DNA from: Rutidosis leptorrhynchoides
Lineage: Eukaryota > Streptophyta > Magnoliopsida > Asterales > Asteraceae
DNA: 64,000 nucleotides
Assembly (NCBI RefSeq): GCF_046630445.1
Contig: NC_092333.1
Location: forward strand, 97,252,001 to 97,316,000
Direction: 5' to 3'
Under the pieces are notes generated by a model that worked only from the letters and a program-made list of their open reading frames with translations, was not told where the DNA came from and made no database searches. Below are positions 11,402-21,486 of the stretch, in pieces (within the stretch, counting starts at the first letter, position 1; each line of letters opens with the position of its first letter). The position numbers were made by a program, and so were the translations under genes.

Positions 11402-11476
11402 TTAGGTAGCTTTGGGGTCGAAAATGAGTTTTACCTCATCTTCAATGTTCATAGGTCCATCAACATATAGTTTGAC
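11402..11476 (-). pseudogene. Athila pol C-terminal end, separated by GyB
   Basis: On the minus strand the reading frame of the Athila integrase C-terminus, interrupted at 24916, resumes here after the GyB target duplication and stays open for 25 codons to TAA at 11402-11404. A guanine-rich polypurine-like run follows the stop. The exact continuation supports a clean GyB insertion. Confidence 0.8.
11472..11476. other. GyB target-site duplication TTGAC, left copy
   Basis: TTGAC precedes the GyB LTR start at 11477 and follows its end at 24911-24915. It is a perfect 5-bp duplication. Confidence 0.95.
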
Positions 11477-14400
11477 TGTAGTGACCCGAACTTTTCCATG
11501 TTTATATATATTAATTGAGATTGATAATTACATGATTAAATGTTTCCAACATGTTAAGCAATCAAACTTTTTAAGACTTGATTAATTGAAATATGTTTCA
11601 TATAGACAATTGACCACCCAAGTTGACCGGTGATTCACGAACGTTAAAACTTGTAAAAACTATACGATGACATATATATGGTTATATATATAGTTAACAT
11701 GTTTTTATTATAAGTATGTATCTCATTAGGTATTTTAACAATGAGGTATATACATAAAAATGAGACTATTAATTTAAGAAACTCGAAAACGATATATATA
11801 ACGATTATCGTTATAACAACGTCTTACTAGGTACATATGAATCATATTAAGATATTGATACACTTGGTTAATTATGTTAAATGATAAGTAAATATATTAT
11901 TAAGTGTATTAACAATGAAATACATATGTAAAAATAAGACTACTAACTTAATGATTTCGAAACGAGACATATATGTAACGATTATCGTTGTAACGACATT
12001 TAACTGTATATACATCATACTGAGATATATTATATATCATAATATCATGATAATATAACAATTTAACATCTCATTTGTTATAATAAACAATGGGTTAACA
12101 ACATTCAACAAGATCATTAACCTAAAGGTTTCAAAACAACATTTACATGTAACGACTAACGATGACTTAACGACTCAGTTAAAATGTATATACATGTAGT
12201 GTTTTAATATGTATTTATACACTTTTGAAAGACTTCAATACACTTATCAAAATACTTCTACTTAACAAAAATGCTTACAATTACATCCTCGTTCAGTTTC
12301 ATCAACAATTCTACTCGTATGCACCCGTATTCGTACTCGTACAATACACAGCTTTTATATGTATGTACTATTGGTATATACACTCCAATGATCAGCTCTT
12401 AGCAGCCCATGTGAGTCACCTAACACATGTGGGAACCATCATTTGGCAACTAGCATGAAATATCTCATAAAATTACAAAAATATGAGTAATCATTCATGA
12501 CTTATTTACATGAAAACAAAATTACATATCCTTTATATCTAATCCATACACCAACGATCAAAAACACCTACAAACACTTTCATTCTTCAATTTTCTTCAT
12601 CTAATTGATCTCTCTCAAGTTTTATCTTCAAGTTCTAAGTGTTCTTCATAAATTCCAAAAGTTCTAGTTTCATAAAATCAAGAATACTTTCAAGTTTGCT
12701 AGCTCACTTCCAATCTTGTAAGGTGATCATCCAACCTCAAGAAATCTTTGTTTCTTACAGTAGGTTATCATTCTAATACAAGGTAATAATCATATTCAAA
12801 CTTTGGTTCAATTTCTATAACTATAACAATCTTATTTCAAGTGATGATCTTACTTGAACTTGTTTTCGTGTCATGATTCTGCTTCAAGAACTTCGAGCCA
12901 TCCAAGGATCCATTGAAGCTAGATCCATTTTTCTCTTTTCCAGTAGGTTTATCCAAGGAAATTAAGGTAGTAATGATGTTCATAACATCATTCGATTCAT
13001 ACATATAAAGCTATCTTATTCGAAGGTTTAAACTTGTAATCACTAGAACATAGTTTAGTTAATTCTAAACTTGTTCGCAAACAAAAGTTAATCCTTCTAA
13101 CTTGACTTTTAAAATCAACTAAACACATGTTCTATATCTATATGATATGCTAACTTAATGATTTAAAACCTGGAAACACGAAAAACACCGTAAAACCGGA
13201 TTTACGCCGTCGTAGTAACACCGCGGGCTGTTTTGGGTTAGTTAATTAAAAACTATGATAAACTTTGATTTAAAAGTTGTTATTCTGAGAAAATGATTTT
13301 TATTATGAACATGAAACTTTATCCAAAAATTATGGTTAAACTCAAAGTGGAAGTATGTTTTCTAAAATGGTCATCTAGACGTCGTTCTTTCGACTGAAAT
13401 GACTACCTTTACAAAAACGACTTGTAACTTATTTTTCCGACTATAAACCTATACTTTTTCTGTTTAGATTCATAAAATAGAGTTCAATATGAAACCATAG
13501 CAATTTGATTCACTCAAAACGGATTTAAAATGAAGAAGTTATGGGTAAAACAAGATTGGATAATTTTTCTCATTTTAGCTACGTGAAAATTGGTAACAAA
13601 TCTATTCCAACCATAACTTAATCAACTTGTATTGTATATTATGTAATCTTGAGATACCATAGACACGTATACAATGTTTCGACCTATCATGTCGACACAT
13701 CTATATATATTTCGGAACAACCATAGACACTCTATATGTGAATGTTGGAGTTAGCTATACAGGGTTGAGGTTGATTCCAAAATATATATAGTTTGAGTTG
13801 TGATCAATACTGAGATACGTATACACTGGGTCGTGGATTGATTCAAGATAATATTTATCGATTTATTTCTGTACATCTAACTGTGGACAACTAGTTATAG
13901 GTTACTAACGAGGACAGCTGACTTAATAAACTTAAAACATCAAAATATATTAAAAGTGTTGTAAATATATTTTGAACATACTTTAATATATATGTATATA
14001 TTGTTATAGGTTCGTGAATCAACAGTGGCCAAGTCTTACTTCCCGACGAAGTAAAAATCTGTGAAAGTGAGTTATAGTCCCACTTTTAAAATCTAATATT
14101 TTTGGGATGAGAATACATGCAGGTTTTATAAATGATTTACAAAATAGACACAAGTACGTGAAACTACATTCTATGGTTGAATTATCGAAATCGAATATGC
14201 CCCTTTTTATTAAGTCTGGTAATCTAAGAATTAGGGAACATACACCCTAATTGACGCGAATCCTAAAGATAGATCTATTGGGCCTAACAAACCCCATCCA
14301 AAGTACCGGATGCTTTAGTACTTCGAAATTTATATCATATCCGAAGGGTGTCCCGGAATGATGGGGATATTCTTATATATGCATCTTGTTATTGTCGGTT

Positions 14401-14900
14401 ACCAGGTGTTCACCATATGAATGATTTTTATCTCTATGTATGGGATGTGTATTGAAATATGAAATCTTGTGGTCTATTGTTACGATTTGATATATATAGG
14501 TTAAACCTATAACTCACCAACATTTTTGTTGACGTTTAAAGCATGTTTATTCTCAGGTGAATATTAAGAGCTTCCGCTGTTGCATACTAAAATAAGGACA
14601 AGATTTGGAGTCCATGTTTGTATGATATTGTGTAAAAACTGCATTCAAGAAACTGATTTCGATGTAACATATTTGTATTGTAAACCATTATGTAATGGTC
14701 GTGTGTAAACAGGATATTTTAGATTATCATTATTTGATAATCTACGTAAAGCTTTTTAAACCTTTATTTATGAAATAAAGGTTATGGTTTGTTTTAAAAA
14801 TGAATGCAGTCTTTGAAAAACGTCTCATATAGAGGTCAAAACCTCGCAACGAAATCAATTAATATGGAACGTTTTTAATCAATAAGATCGGGACATTTCA
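11477..14900 (+). repeat. GyB 5' LTR (3424 bp)
   Basis: It starts TGTAGTGACCCG and ends GGGACATTTCA. Recognisable parts are GATTCACGAAC at 11632 and its inverse GTTCGTGAATC at 14010, and a TTTATATCTA promoter-like site near 12531. Splice-site-like pairs include a 57-base segment at 14010-14066 bounded by ATAG and GTGAGT, and an acceptor TTTATTCTCAG at 14556. Near the end a GAGGT-CAAA-ACCTC hairpin lies at 14832-14845. An open frame at 12225-12458 recurs in the other LTR and has no coding character. Confidence 0.95.
14010..14066 (+). promoter_or_regulatory. Putative leader exon in GyB LTR
   Basis: The segment begins after ATATATTGTTATAG and ends before GTGAGT. The next acceptor-like site, TTGAC...TTTATTCTCAG, ends at 14556, giving a possible 490-base intron with a branch-point-like TTGAC 25 bases upstream. 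Equivalent segments occur in other LTRs of the window. Splicing is inferred from sequence only. Confidence 0.5.
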
Positions 14901-15109
14901 GTTGGTATCCGAGCGTTGGTCTTAGAGAACCAGAAAATTTGCATTAGTGTGTCTTATCGAGTTTGTTAGGATGCATTAGTGATTCTGGACTTCGACCGTG
15001 TTTTCTTTAAAAATGATTGCTTAACATTTTTGTTGGAAACTATATATTTTTAACATATGAATATTATGTGATATATTAATCTCTTAACGTGTTTGATATT
15101 ATGTGATAG
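14901..15109 (+). promoter_or_regulatory. GyB primer-binding site and leader
   Basis: TGGTATCCGAGC at 14903-14914 differs at about two positions from the complement of plant initiator tRNA-Met (TGGTATCAGAGC). The following leader, with GGTCTTAG, AACCAG and TTAGGATGCATTAGTGA, is closely shared with LARD-X at 55724-55850. The leader ends in TATTATGTGATAG directly before the ATG of the acidic ORF, an acceptor-like context. Confidence 0.8.
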
Positions 15110-15724
15110 ATGTCTACCTCTAGAACAAGTCCCATTGACTCACCTAATAATAATGAAGAGTCAAATGTAAATTGGAATGATTCGTGGACTGATTCACAAG
15201 TTCCCGAAGAGGAACCGGAAGAAGAGTCGGAACCGGAAGAAGAATCGGAACCGGACGAAGAATCGGAACCGGAAGAAGAATCGGAACCGGTGGGGGAAAT
15301 AATAAAACGGTTAAGTAAAAGAGAATCCTCAACCAACCGACCAAGGTTAATTATGGTCAATGGTGTTTCCGCCAAGGAAGCAAAATATTGGGAGGATTAC
15401 CAATTCTCCGATGAATCGGATTCCGACGAGAATTCCGATGATGTTATAGAAATTACCCCAACTGAATTTAAAAAGGCAAAAGAAAATAATAAGGGAAAGG
15501 GCATAAAAATAGAGAAATCTAATTCCAACCCCGATGAACTTTATATGTATCGTCAACCCCCGAAGTCCTTAAGTTGTAACAATGACCCGGGAACCTCTAA
15601 ACCACCAGGTTTTTCTAAACCAATGTGGACAACGATGGCTCGTATTAGGGGAACATCATATATCCCTAGAAACTTGGCAAAACGAACCAAAACCGAAGAA
15701 GAAGAAACGAGCGAGTCGGAATAA
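15110..15724 (+). CDS. GyB accessory ORF 1: acidic Glu/Ser/Pro repeat protein
   Basis: 204 codons, intact, in the leader upstream of gag. After a polar N-terminus (MSTSRTSPIDSPNNNEES) comes an acidic repeat of six residues (EEESEP, one copy DEESEP) encoded by 18-bp units at about 15206-15289. A conserved-looking middle follows (RPRLIMVNGVSAKEAKYWEDY), then a second acidic patch (SDESDSDENSDD). The C-terminal third is basic/polar, holding PGFSKPMWTTMARIRGTSYIPRNL in two parts, and ends in EEEETSESE. I see no signal peptide, membrane segment or known domain. It is not gag, PR, RT or IN. AG directly precedes the ATG, so it may be reached by splicing. A nuclear or nucleic-acid-mimicking role is possible but unproven. 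Function unknown. Confidence 0.75.
   Translation: MSTSRTSPIDSPNNNEESNVNWNDSWTDSQVPEEEPEEESEPEEESEPDEESEPEEESEPVGEIIKRLSKRESSTNRPRLIMVNGVSAKEAKYWEDYQFSDESDSDENSDDVIEITPTEFKKAKENNKGKGIKIEKSNSNPDELYMYRQPPKSLSCNNDPGTSKPPGFSKPMWTTMARIRGTSYIPRNLAKRTKTEEEETSESE
15206..15289 (+). repeat. 18-bp coding tandem repeat in accessory ORF 1
   Basis: Units close to GAAGAAGAATCGGAACCG recur about four and a half times in frame and encode EEESEP. The reverse strand reads as a Ser/Gly-rich shadow frame that is not a gene. Confidence 0.9.
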
Positions 15725-15844
15725 GATAGTTGTATTCGTGTGGTGTAATATATGTAATATAGTGTTCTTATGCTTTATGATATATGTAAAAATTGCTTGT
15801 ATTAATAAGTATTTTTTTATGAATCTAACTCTTGTCTATTTTAC

Positions 15845-15846
15845 AG
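15845..15846 (+). promoter_or_regulatory. Acceptor-like site before the F-box ORF
   Basis: ATCTAACTCTTGTCTATTTTACAG ends at 15846, written here as branch-like CTAAC, a T-rich tract and CAG. It stands 14 bases before the F-box ATG at 15861 and is a near-consensus plant 3' splice site. It could place the second ORF at the front of a spliced mRNA. Confidence 0.55.
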
Positions 15847-15860
15847 TTTAAAAACACAAA

Positions 15861-16445
15861 ATGGATAGACAACCCAATATTTTAAGAGACCTACCCGGAG
15901 ACATGATTGATGAAATCTTGTCTAGAGTCGGCCAGAATTCTTCGGCACAACTATTTAAGGCGAGATTAGTTTGTAAGACATTCGAAGAACGTTCCAAGAA
16001 TGTCTTGGTTTATAAGAGACTTTCGTTTGAAAGATGGGGGATATCACATTGGGAAACCCATAAGTTACGATGTGTTTACTTTGACACATATATTGCGGGG
16101 AACCCAAATGCTATTTTACGCAATGGGTTAAGAAATTATTTTGACTCAATATATCCGAATATTGGACTTCGTGATTTAGAAAAAGCGGCTAACATGCAAC
16201 ATAAAGAAGCATGTTATGCTTACGGATTAGTAATGTTCGCTTCTCACCAAAGTGAGAACAAGAACATCGGGCTACAACTATTAAACAAAATGTTTCCACA
16301 AGTGACGGAGTCGGTAATTGGGGTAAGAAATGAGGTTTTTAGATTATTACGGGACTGTTGGACATTACGTAACCCTCGTCCCTTTGATGACGTTACAACA
16401 CGCTGTCTTATCAACGGCCATAACGGTTATGTTGCACAAGACTAA
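15861..16445 (+). CDS. GyB accessory ORF 2: F-box protein
   Basis: 194 codons, intact. Residues 8-50 match an F-box: LRDLPGDMIDEILSRVG with the L11-P12 pair, I16, I19-L20 and R22-V23, then FKARLVCKTFEE (the LVCK helix). The rest resembles plant F-box proteins of the At1g67623/At2g35280 type as I remember them: a VYKRLSFERW segment, then GNPNAILRNGLRNYF and repeat-like helices (LEKAANMQHKEACYAYGLVMF, IGLQLLNKM), ending in a Cys-containing tail. F-box proteins bind SKP1 and bring targets to SCF ubiquitin ligases; the C-terminal helices would bind the target. It stands between the acidic ORF (136-base gap) and gag, in a typically noncoding position. The likely source is a captured host gene. The target is unknown. 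Confidence 0.85.
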   Translation: MDRQPNILRDLPGDMIDEILSRVGQNSSAQLFKARLVCKTFEERSKNVLVYKRLSFERWGISHWETHKLRCVYFDTYIAGNPNAILRNGLRNYFDSIYPNIGLRDLEKAANMQHKEACYAYGLVMFASHQSENKNIGLQLLNKMFPQVTESVIGVRNEVFRLLRDCWTLRNPRPFDDVTTRCLINGHNGYVAQD

Positions 16446-16849
16446 GGATGGGAAGTAGTCCTAGTAAAACCAGAATGCATGACTTGTTTCTGGACGTATG
16501 AATTACGTGTCTTTATTGCCTTTGCTGAACGACTTGTGTACTAGCTAGAATTGTCTTCACAACTATCTTGTATCAAAGTTATTGTGTGCTATATTTCATG
16601 CTTTATGTAAAATAAGCGGTATTGTAAGTTTGTAAAATATTGTATAAAAGTTTGAACGCGAAATATTATTATAATCAGTTTTTCATATAGAATTGTAGTA
16701 GTTGAATTGTATATTAGCTACTAAGTATGAACTTAACGGGTAGGTACTACCCGAATTTAAACTTATAAAATGCTAATATGAAGAAAAAGCTTTTATAAAT
16801 GAGTTCATATTATGCTACGAAATACTATTAACTACTCTTAATATTCTGT
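16446..16849 (+). other. GyB spacer before gag with an inverted repeat
   Basis: AT-rich noncoding sequence. At 16737-16753 CGGGTAGGTACTACCCG can pair CGGGTA with TACCCG. Its first part, AACGGGTAGGTAC (16735-16747), is identical to the 13 bases just before the 3' LTR. LARD-X has nearly the same motif at 57542. Confidence 0.75.
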
Positions 16850-19800
16850 ATGATTAACTTGTTCCATTTAACTATTTTGAAGGAAATGGCACCGACTACT
16901 CGACACACCGTGAATATGAATGAAGAGGAATTTCGTACTTTTCTAGCTTCAAACATAGCCGCAGTACAGGCTGCGCTACATACCAACAATAACCTTGGAT
17001 CTAGCAGTACAGGAAATCGTGTAGGATGCACCTACAAAGAATTCACTGCCTGCAAACCTTTGGAATTTGATGGAACCGAAGGACCGATCGGATTGAAACG
17101 GTGGACAGAGAAGGTTGAATCGGTGTTTGCCATAAGTAAGTGTACTGAAGAGGACAAAGTGAAGTACGCTACGCATACCTTCACAGGTTCTGCGTTAACA
17201 TGGTGGAATACCTATCTAGAGCAAGTGGGACAAGATGATGCTTATGCACTACCGTGGTCAGCATTCAAGCACTTGATGAACGAGAAGTACCGTCCCAGAA
17301 CCGAGGTCAATAAGCTCAAGACAGAACTTAGAGGGTTACGAACCCAAGGATTTGATATTACCACGTATGAAAGACGATTCACAGAATTGTGCCTATTGTG
17401 TCCGGGAGCGTTCGAAGATGAGGAAGAGAAGATCGACGCGTTTGTGAAAGGATTACCGGAAAGAATCCAAGAAGATATAAGTTCACACGAGCCCGCCTCC
17501 ATACAACAGGCATGTAGAATGGCTCACAAACTAGTGAACCAGATTGAAGAAAGAATTAAAGAACAGACTGCTGAAGAGGCCAATGTGAAGCAAGTCAAAA
17601 GAAAGTGGGAGGAAAACGGTGATAAGAATCACCAATACAACAACAACAGCAATTACAACAATAATCGCAACAATTATCCCAACAATCGCAACATCAATCG
17701 CAACTACAACAAACGGCCCAACAACAACAACAACAGCAACTACAACAATCATCCCAACAACAATAATAACCGCAACAACAACAACAATCAGAAGCAGCTA
17801 TGCCAAAGGTGTGAAAAGAATCACTCGGGGTTTTGCACCAAATTTTGCAACAAGTGTAAAAGAAATGGTCATAGCGCGGCGAAGTGTGAGGTCTACGGAC
17901 CAGGGGTTAATAGAACGAAAGGAACAAATGGTGTCGGAACGAGTAATGGCGGAGCAAGTAGTGTCGGAGCAAGTTATGCCAATGTAGTTTGTTATAAATG
18001 TGGAAAACCGGGCCACATTATTAGAAATTGCCCGAACCAGGAGAACACGAATGGACAAGGCCGCGAAAGAGTTTTCAATATTAATGCGGCAGAGGCACAG
18101 GAAGACCCGGAGCTTGTTACGGGTACGTTTCTTATTGACAATAAATCTGCTTACGTTTTATTTGATTCGGGTGCGGATAGAAGCTATATGAGTAGAGATT
18201 TTTGTGCTAAATTAAGTTGTCCATTGACGCCTTTGGATAGTAAATTTTTACTCGAATTAGCAAATGGTAAATTAATTTCAGCAGATAATATATGTCGGAA
18301 TCGAGAAATTAAACTGGTTAGCGAAACATTTAAGATTGATTTGATACCAGTAGAGTTAGGGAGTTTTGATGTGATAATCGGTATGGACTGGTTGAAAGAA
18401 GTGAAAGCAGAGATCGTCTGTTACAAAAATGCAATTCGCATTATACGAGAAAAAGGAAAACCCTTAATGGTGTACGGAGAAAAGGGCAACACGAAGCTAC
18501 ATCTTATTAGTAATTTGAAGGCACAAAAACTAATAAGAAAAGGTTGCTATGCTGTTCTAGCACACGTCGAGAAAGTACAAACTGAAGAAAAGAGCATCAA
18601 TGATGTTTCCATTGCAAAAGAATTTCCCGATGTATTTCCGAAAGAATTACCGGGATTACCCCCACATCGATCCGTTGAATTTCAAATAGATCTTGTACCA
18701 GGAGCTGCACCAATAGCTCGTGCTCCTTACAGACTCGCACCCAGCGAGATGAAAGAACTGCAAAGCCAATTACAAGAACTTTTAGAGCGTGGTTTCATTC
18801 GACCAAGCACATCACCGTGGGGAGCTCTTGTTTTGTTTGTCAAGAAGAAAGATGGTACATTCAGGTTGTGTATCGACTACCGAGAGTTGAACAAACTTAC
18901 CATCAAGAACCGCTACCCACTACCGAGAATCGATGACTTATTTGATCAACTACAAGGCTCGTCTGTTTATTCAAAGATTGACTTACGTTCCGGGTATCAT
19001 CAAATGCGGGTGAAAGAAGATGATATTCCAAAGACTGCTTTCAGAACACGTTACGGTCATTACGAGTTTATGGTCATGCCATTTGGTTTAACTAATGCAC
19101 CAGCTGTGTTCATGGACCTTATGAACCGAGTGTGTAGACCATACCTTGACAAGTTTGTCATTGTTTTCATTGATGACATACTTATTTACTCAAAGAATGA
19201 CCAAGAACACGGTGAACATTTGAGAAAGGTGTTAGAAGTATTGAGGAAAGAAGAATTGTACGCTAAGTTTTCAAAGTGTGCATTTTGGTTGGAAGAAGTT
19301 CAATTCCTCGGTCACATAGTGAACAAGGAAGGTATTAAGGTGGATCCGGCAAAGATAGAAACGGTTGAAAAGTGGGAAACCCCGAAAACTCTGAAACACA
19401 TACGCCAGTTTTTAGGATTAGCTGGTTACTACAGAAGGTTCATCCAAGACTTTTCCAGAATAGCAAAACCCTTGACTGCATTAACGCATAAAGGGAAGAA
19501 ATTTGAATGGAATGATGAACAAGAGAAAGCGTTTCAGTTATTGAAGAAAAAGCTAACTACGGCACCTATATTGTCATTGCCTGAAGGGAATGATGATTTT
19601 GTGATTTATTGTGACGCATCAAAGCAAGGTCTCGGTTGTGTATTAATGCAACGAACGAAGGTGATTGCTTATGCGTCTAGACAATTGAAGATTCACGAAC
19701 AAAATTATACGACGCATGATTTGGAATTAGGAGCGGTTGTTTTTGCATTAAAGACTTGGAGGCACTACTTATATGGGGTCAAAAGTATTATATATACCGA

Positions 19801-21451
19801 CCACAAAAGTCTTCAACACATATTTAATCAGAAACAACTGAATATGAGGCAGCGTAGGTGGATTGAATTGTTGAATGATTATGACTTTGAGATTCGTTAC
19901 CACCCGGGGAAGGCAAATGTGGTAGCCGATGCCTTGAGCAGGAAGGACAGAGAACACATTCGAGTAAAATCTATGAATATAATGATTCATAATAACCTTA
20001 CTACTCAAATAAAGGAGGCGCAACAAGGAGTTTTAAAAGAGGGAAATTTAAAGGATGAAATACCCAAAGGATCAGAGAAGCATCTTAATATTCAGGAAGA
20101 CGGAACCCGGTATAGGGCTGAAAGGATTTGGGTACCAAAATTTGGAGATATGAGAGAAATGGTACTTAGAGAAGCTCATAAAACCAGATACTCAATACAT
20201 CCTGGAACGGGGAAGATGTACAAGGATCTCAAGAAACATTTTTGGTGGCCGGGTATGAAAGCCGATGTTGCTAAATACGTAGGAGAATGTTTGACGTGTT
20301 CTAAGGTCAAAGCTGAGCTTCAGAAACCATCAGGTCTACTTCAACAACCCGAAATCCCGGAATGGAAATGGGAAAACATTACCATGGATTTCATCACTAA
20401 ATTGCCAAGGACTGCAAGTGGTTTTGATACTATTTGGGTAATAGTTGATCGTCTCACCAAATCAGCACACTTCCTACCAATAAGAGAAGATGACAAGATG
20501 GAGAAGTTAGCACGACTGTATTTGAAGGAAGTCGTCTCCAGACATGGAATACCAATCTCTATTATCTCTGATAGGGATGGCAGATTTATTTCAAGATTCT
20601 GGCAGACATTACAGCAAGCATTAGGAACTCGTCTAGACATGAGTACTGCCTATCATCCACAAACTGATGGGCAGAGCGAAAGGACGATACAAACGCTTGA
20701 AGACATGCTACGAGCATGTGTTATTGATTTCGGAAACAGTTGGGATCGACATCTACCGTTAGCAGAATTTTCCTACAACAACAGCTACCATTCAAGCATT
20801 GAGATGGCGCCGTTTGAAGCACTTTATGGTAGAAAGTGCAGGTCTCCGATTTGTTGGAGTGAAGTGGGGGATAGACAGATTACGGGTCCGGAGATTATAC
20901 AAGAAACTACAGAGAAGATCATCCAAATTCAACAACGGTTGAAAACCGCCCAAAGTCGACAAAAGAGCTACGCTGACATTAAAAGAAAAGATATAGAATT
21001 TGAAATTGGAGAGATGGTCATGCTTAAAGTTGCACCTTGGAAAGGCGTTGTTCGATTTGGTAAACGAGGGAAATTAAATCCAAGGTATATTGGACCATTC
21101 AAGATTATTGATCGTGTCAGACCAGTAGCTTACCGACTTGAGTTACCTCAACAACTCGCGGCTGTACATAACACTTTCCACGTCTCGAATTTGAAGAAAT
21201 GTTTTGCTAAAGAAGATCTCACTATTCCGTTAGATGAAATCCAAATCAACGAAAAACTTCAATTCATCGAAGAACCCGTCGAAATAATGGATCGTGAGGT
21301 TAAAAGACTTAAGCAAAACAAGATACCAATTGTTAAGGTTCGATGGAATGCTCGTAGAGGACCCGAGTTCACCTGGGAGCGTGAAGATCAGATGAAGAAG
21401 AAATACCCGCATCTATTTCCAGAAGATTCGTCAACACCTTCAACAGCTTAA
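16850..21451 (+). CDS. GyB gag-pol polyprotein with chromodomain-like tail
   Basis: 1533 codons, one open frame. The ATG at 16886 (MAPTTRHT) is the likelier start; an acceptor-like TTTTGAAG precedes it. Gag is followed by an Asn-rich stretch (about 260-314) and Cys/His knuckles, an unusual cluster at 319-347 and a classic [14 protein letters not shown] at 381-394. Protease has DSGA at about 439. RT has the [13 protein letters not shown] block and catalytic FIDD at 773-776. RNase H has YCDAS with D922. Integrase has H1110...C1147, C1150 and D1180, D1241, E1277 with 35 residues between the last two. The tail, about 1480-1527, has [16 protein letters not shown] like a chromodomain. All key residues are present. 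It copies the element RNA into DNA and inserts it. Confidence 0.97.
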   Translation: MINLFHLTILKEMAPTTRHTVNMNEEEFRTFLASNIAAVQAALHTNNNLGSSSTGNRVGCTYKEFTACKPLEFDGTEGPIGLKRWTEKVESVFAISKCTEEDKVKYATHTFTGSALTWWNTYLEQVGQDDAYALPWSAFKHLMNEKYRPRTEVNKLKTELRGLRTQGFDITTYERRFTELCLLCPGAFEDEEEKIDAFVKGLPERIQEDISSHEPASIQQACRMAHKLVNQIEERIKEQTAEEANVKQVKRKWEENGDKNHQYNNNSNYNNNRNNYPNNRNINRNYNKRPNNNNNSNYNNHPNNNNNRNNNNNQKQLCQRCEKNHSGFCTKFCNKCKRNGHSAAKCEVYGPGVNRTKGTNGVGTSNGGASSVGASYANVVCYKCGKPGHIIRNCPNQENTNGQGRERVFNINAAEAQEDPELVTGTFLIDNKSAYVLFDSGADRSYMSRDFCAKLSCPLTPLDSKFLLELANGKLISADNICRNREIKLVSETFKIDLIPVELGSFDVIIGMDWLKEVKAEIVCYKNAIRIIREKGKPLMVYGEKGNTKLHLISNLKAQKLIRKGCYAVLAHVEKVQTEEKSINDVSIAKEFPDVFPKELPGLPPHRSVEFQIDLVPGAAPIARAPYRLAPSEMKELQSQLQELLERGFIRPSTSPWGALVLFVKKKDGTFRLCIDYRELNKLTIKNRYPLPRIDDLFDQLQGSSVYSKIDLRSGYHQMRVKEDDIPKTAFRTRYGHYEFMVMPFGLTNAPAVFMDLMNRVCRPYLDKFVIVFIDDILIYSKNDQEHGEHLRKVLEVLRKEELYAKFSKCAFWLEEVQFLGHIVNKEGIKVDPAKIETVEKWETPKTLKHIRQFLGLAGYYRRFIQDFSRIAKPLTALTHKGKKFEWNDEQEKAFQLLKKKLTTAPILSLPEGNDDFVIYCDASKQGLGCVLMQRTKVIAYASRQLKIHEQNYTTHDLELGAVVFALKTWRHYLYGVKSIIYTDHKSLQHIFNQKQLNMRQRRWIELLNDYDFEIRYHPGKANVVADALSRKDREHIRVKSMNIMIHNNLTTQIKEAQQGVLKEGNLKDEIPKGSEKHLNIQEDGTRYRAERIWVPKFGDMREMVLREAHKTRYSIHPGTGKMYKDLKKHFWWPGMKADVAKYVGECLTCSKVKAELQKPSGLLQQPEIPEWKWENITMDFITKLPRTASGFDTIWVIVDRLTKSAHFLPIREDDKMEKLARLYLKEVVSRHGIPISIISDRDGRFISRFWQTLQQALGTRLDMSTAYHPQTDGQSERTIQTLEDMLRACVIDFGNSWDRHLPLAEFSYNNSYHSSIEMAPFEALYGRKCRSPICWSEVGDRQITGPEIIQETTEKIIQIQQRLKTAQSRQKSYADIKRKDIEFEIGEMVMLKVAPWKGVVRFGKRGKLNPRYIGPFKIIDRVRPVAYRLELPQQLAAVHNTFHVSNLKKCFAKEDLTIPLDEIQINEKLQFIEEPVEIMDREVKRLKQNKIPIVKVRWNARRGPEFTWEREDQMKKKYPHLFPEDSSTPSTA

Positions 21452-21486
21452 AATTTCGGGACGAAATTTATTTAACGGGTAGGTAC
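21451..21486 (+). promoter_or_regulatory. GyB hairpin and polypurine region
   Basis: AAATTTCGGGACGAAATTT (21451-21469) is an inverted repeat with 8-bp arms. It is followed by AACGGGTAGGTAC (21474-21486) directly before the LTR. The same arrangement occurs in LARD-X (60021-60056). It takes the position of the plus-strand primer. Confidence 0.8.

Noticed and set aside
12225..12458. 77-codon open frame, also at 22235-22468
   Set aside because: It recurs because both copies are in the two GyB LTRs. Composition is noncoding and no domain is seen.
15076..15375. Minus-strand Ser/Gly repeat protein
   Set aside because: Mirror of the 18-bp repeat in accessory ORF 1; it runs into the leader and has no start context.
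17531..17987. Antisense and alternate frames across the Asn-rich gag region and knuckles
   Set aside because: Shadows of the intact gag-pol frame caused by AAC-rich codons.
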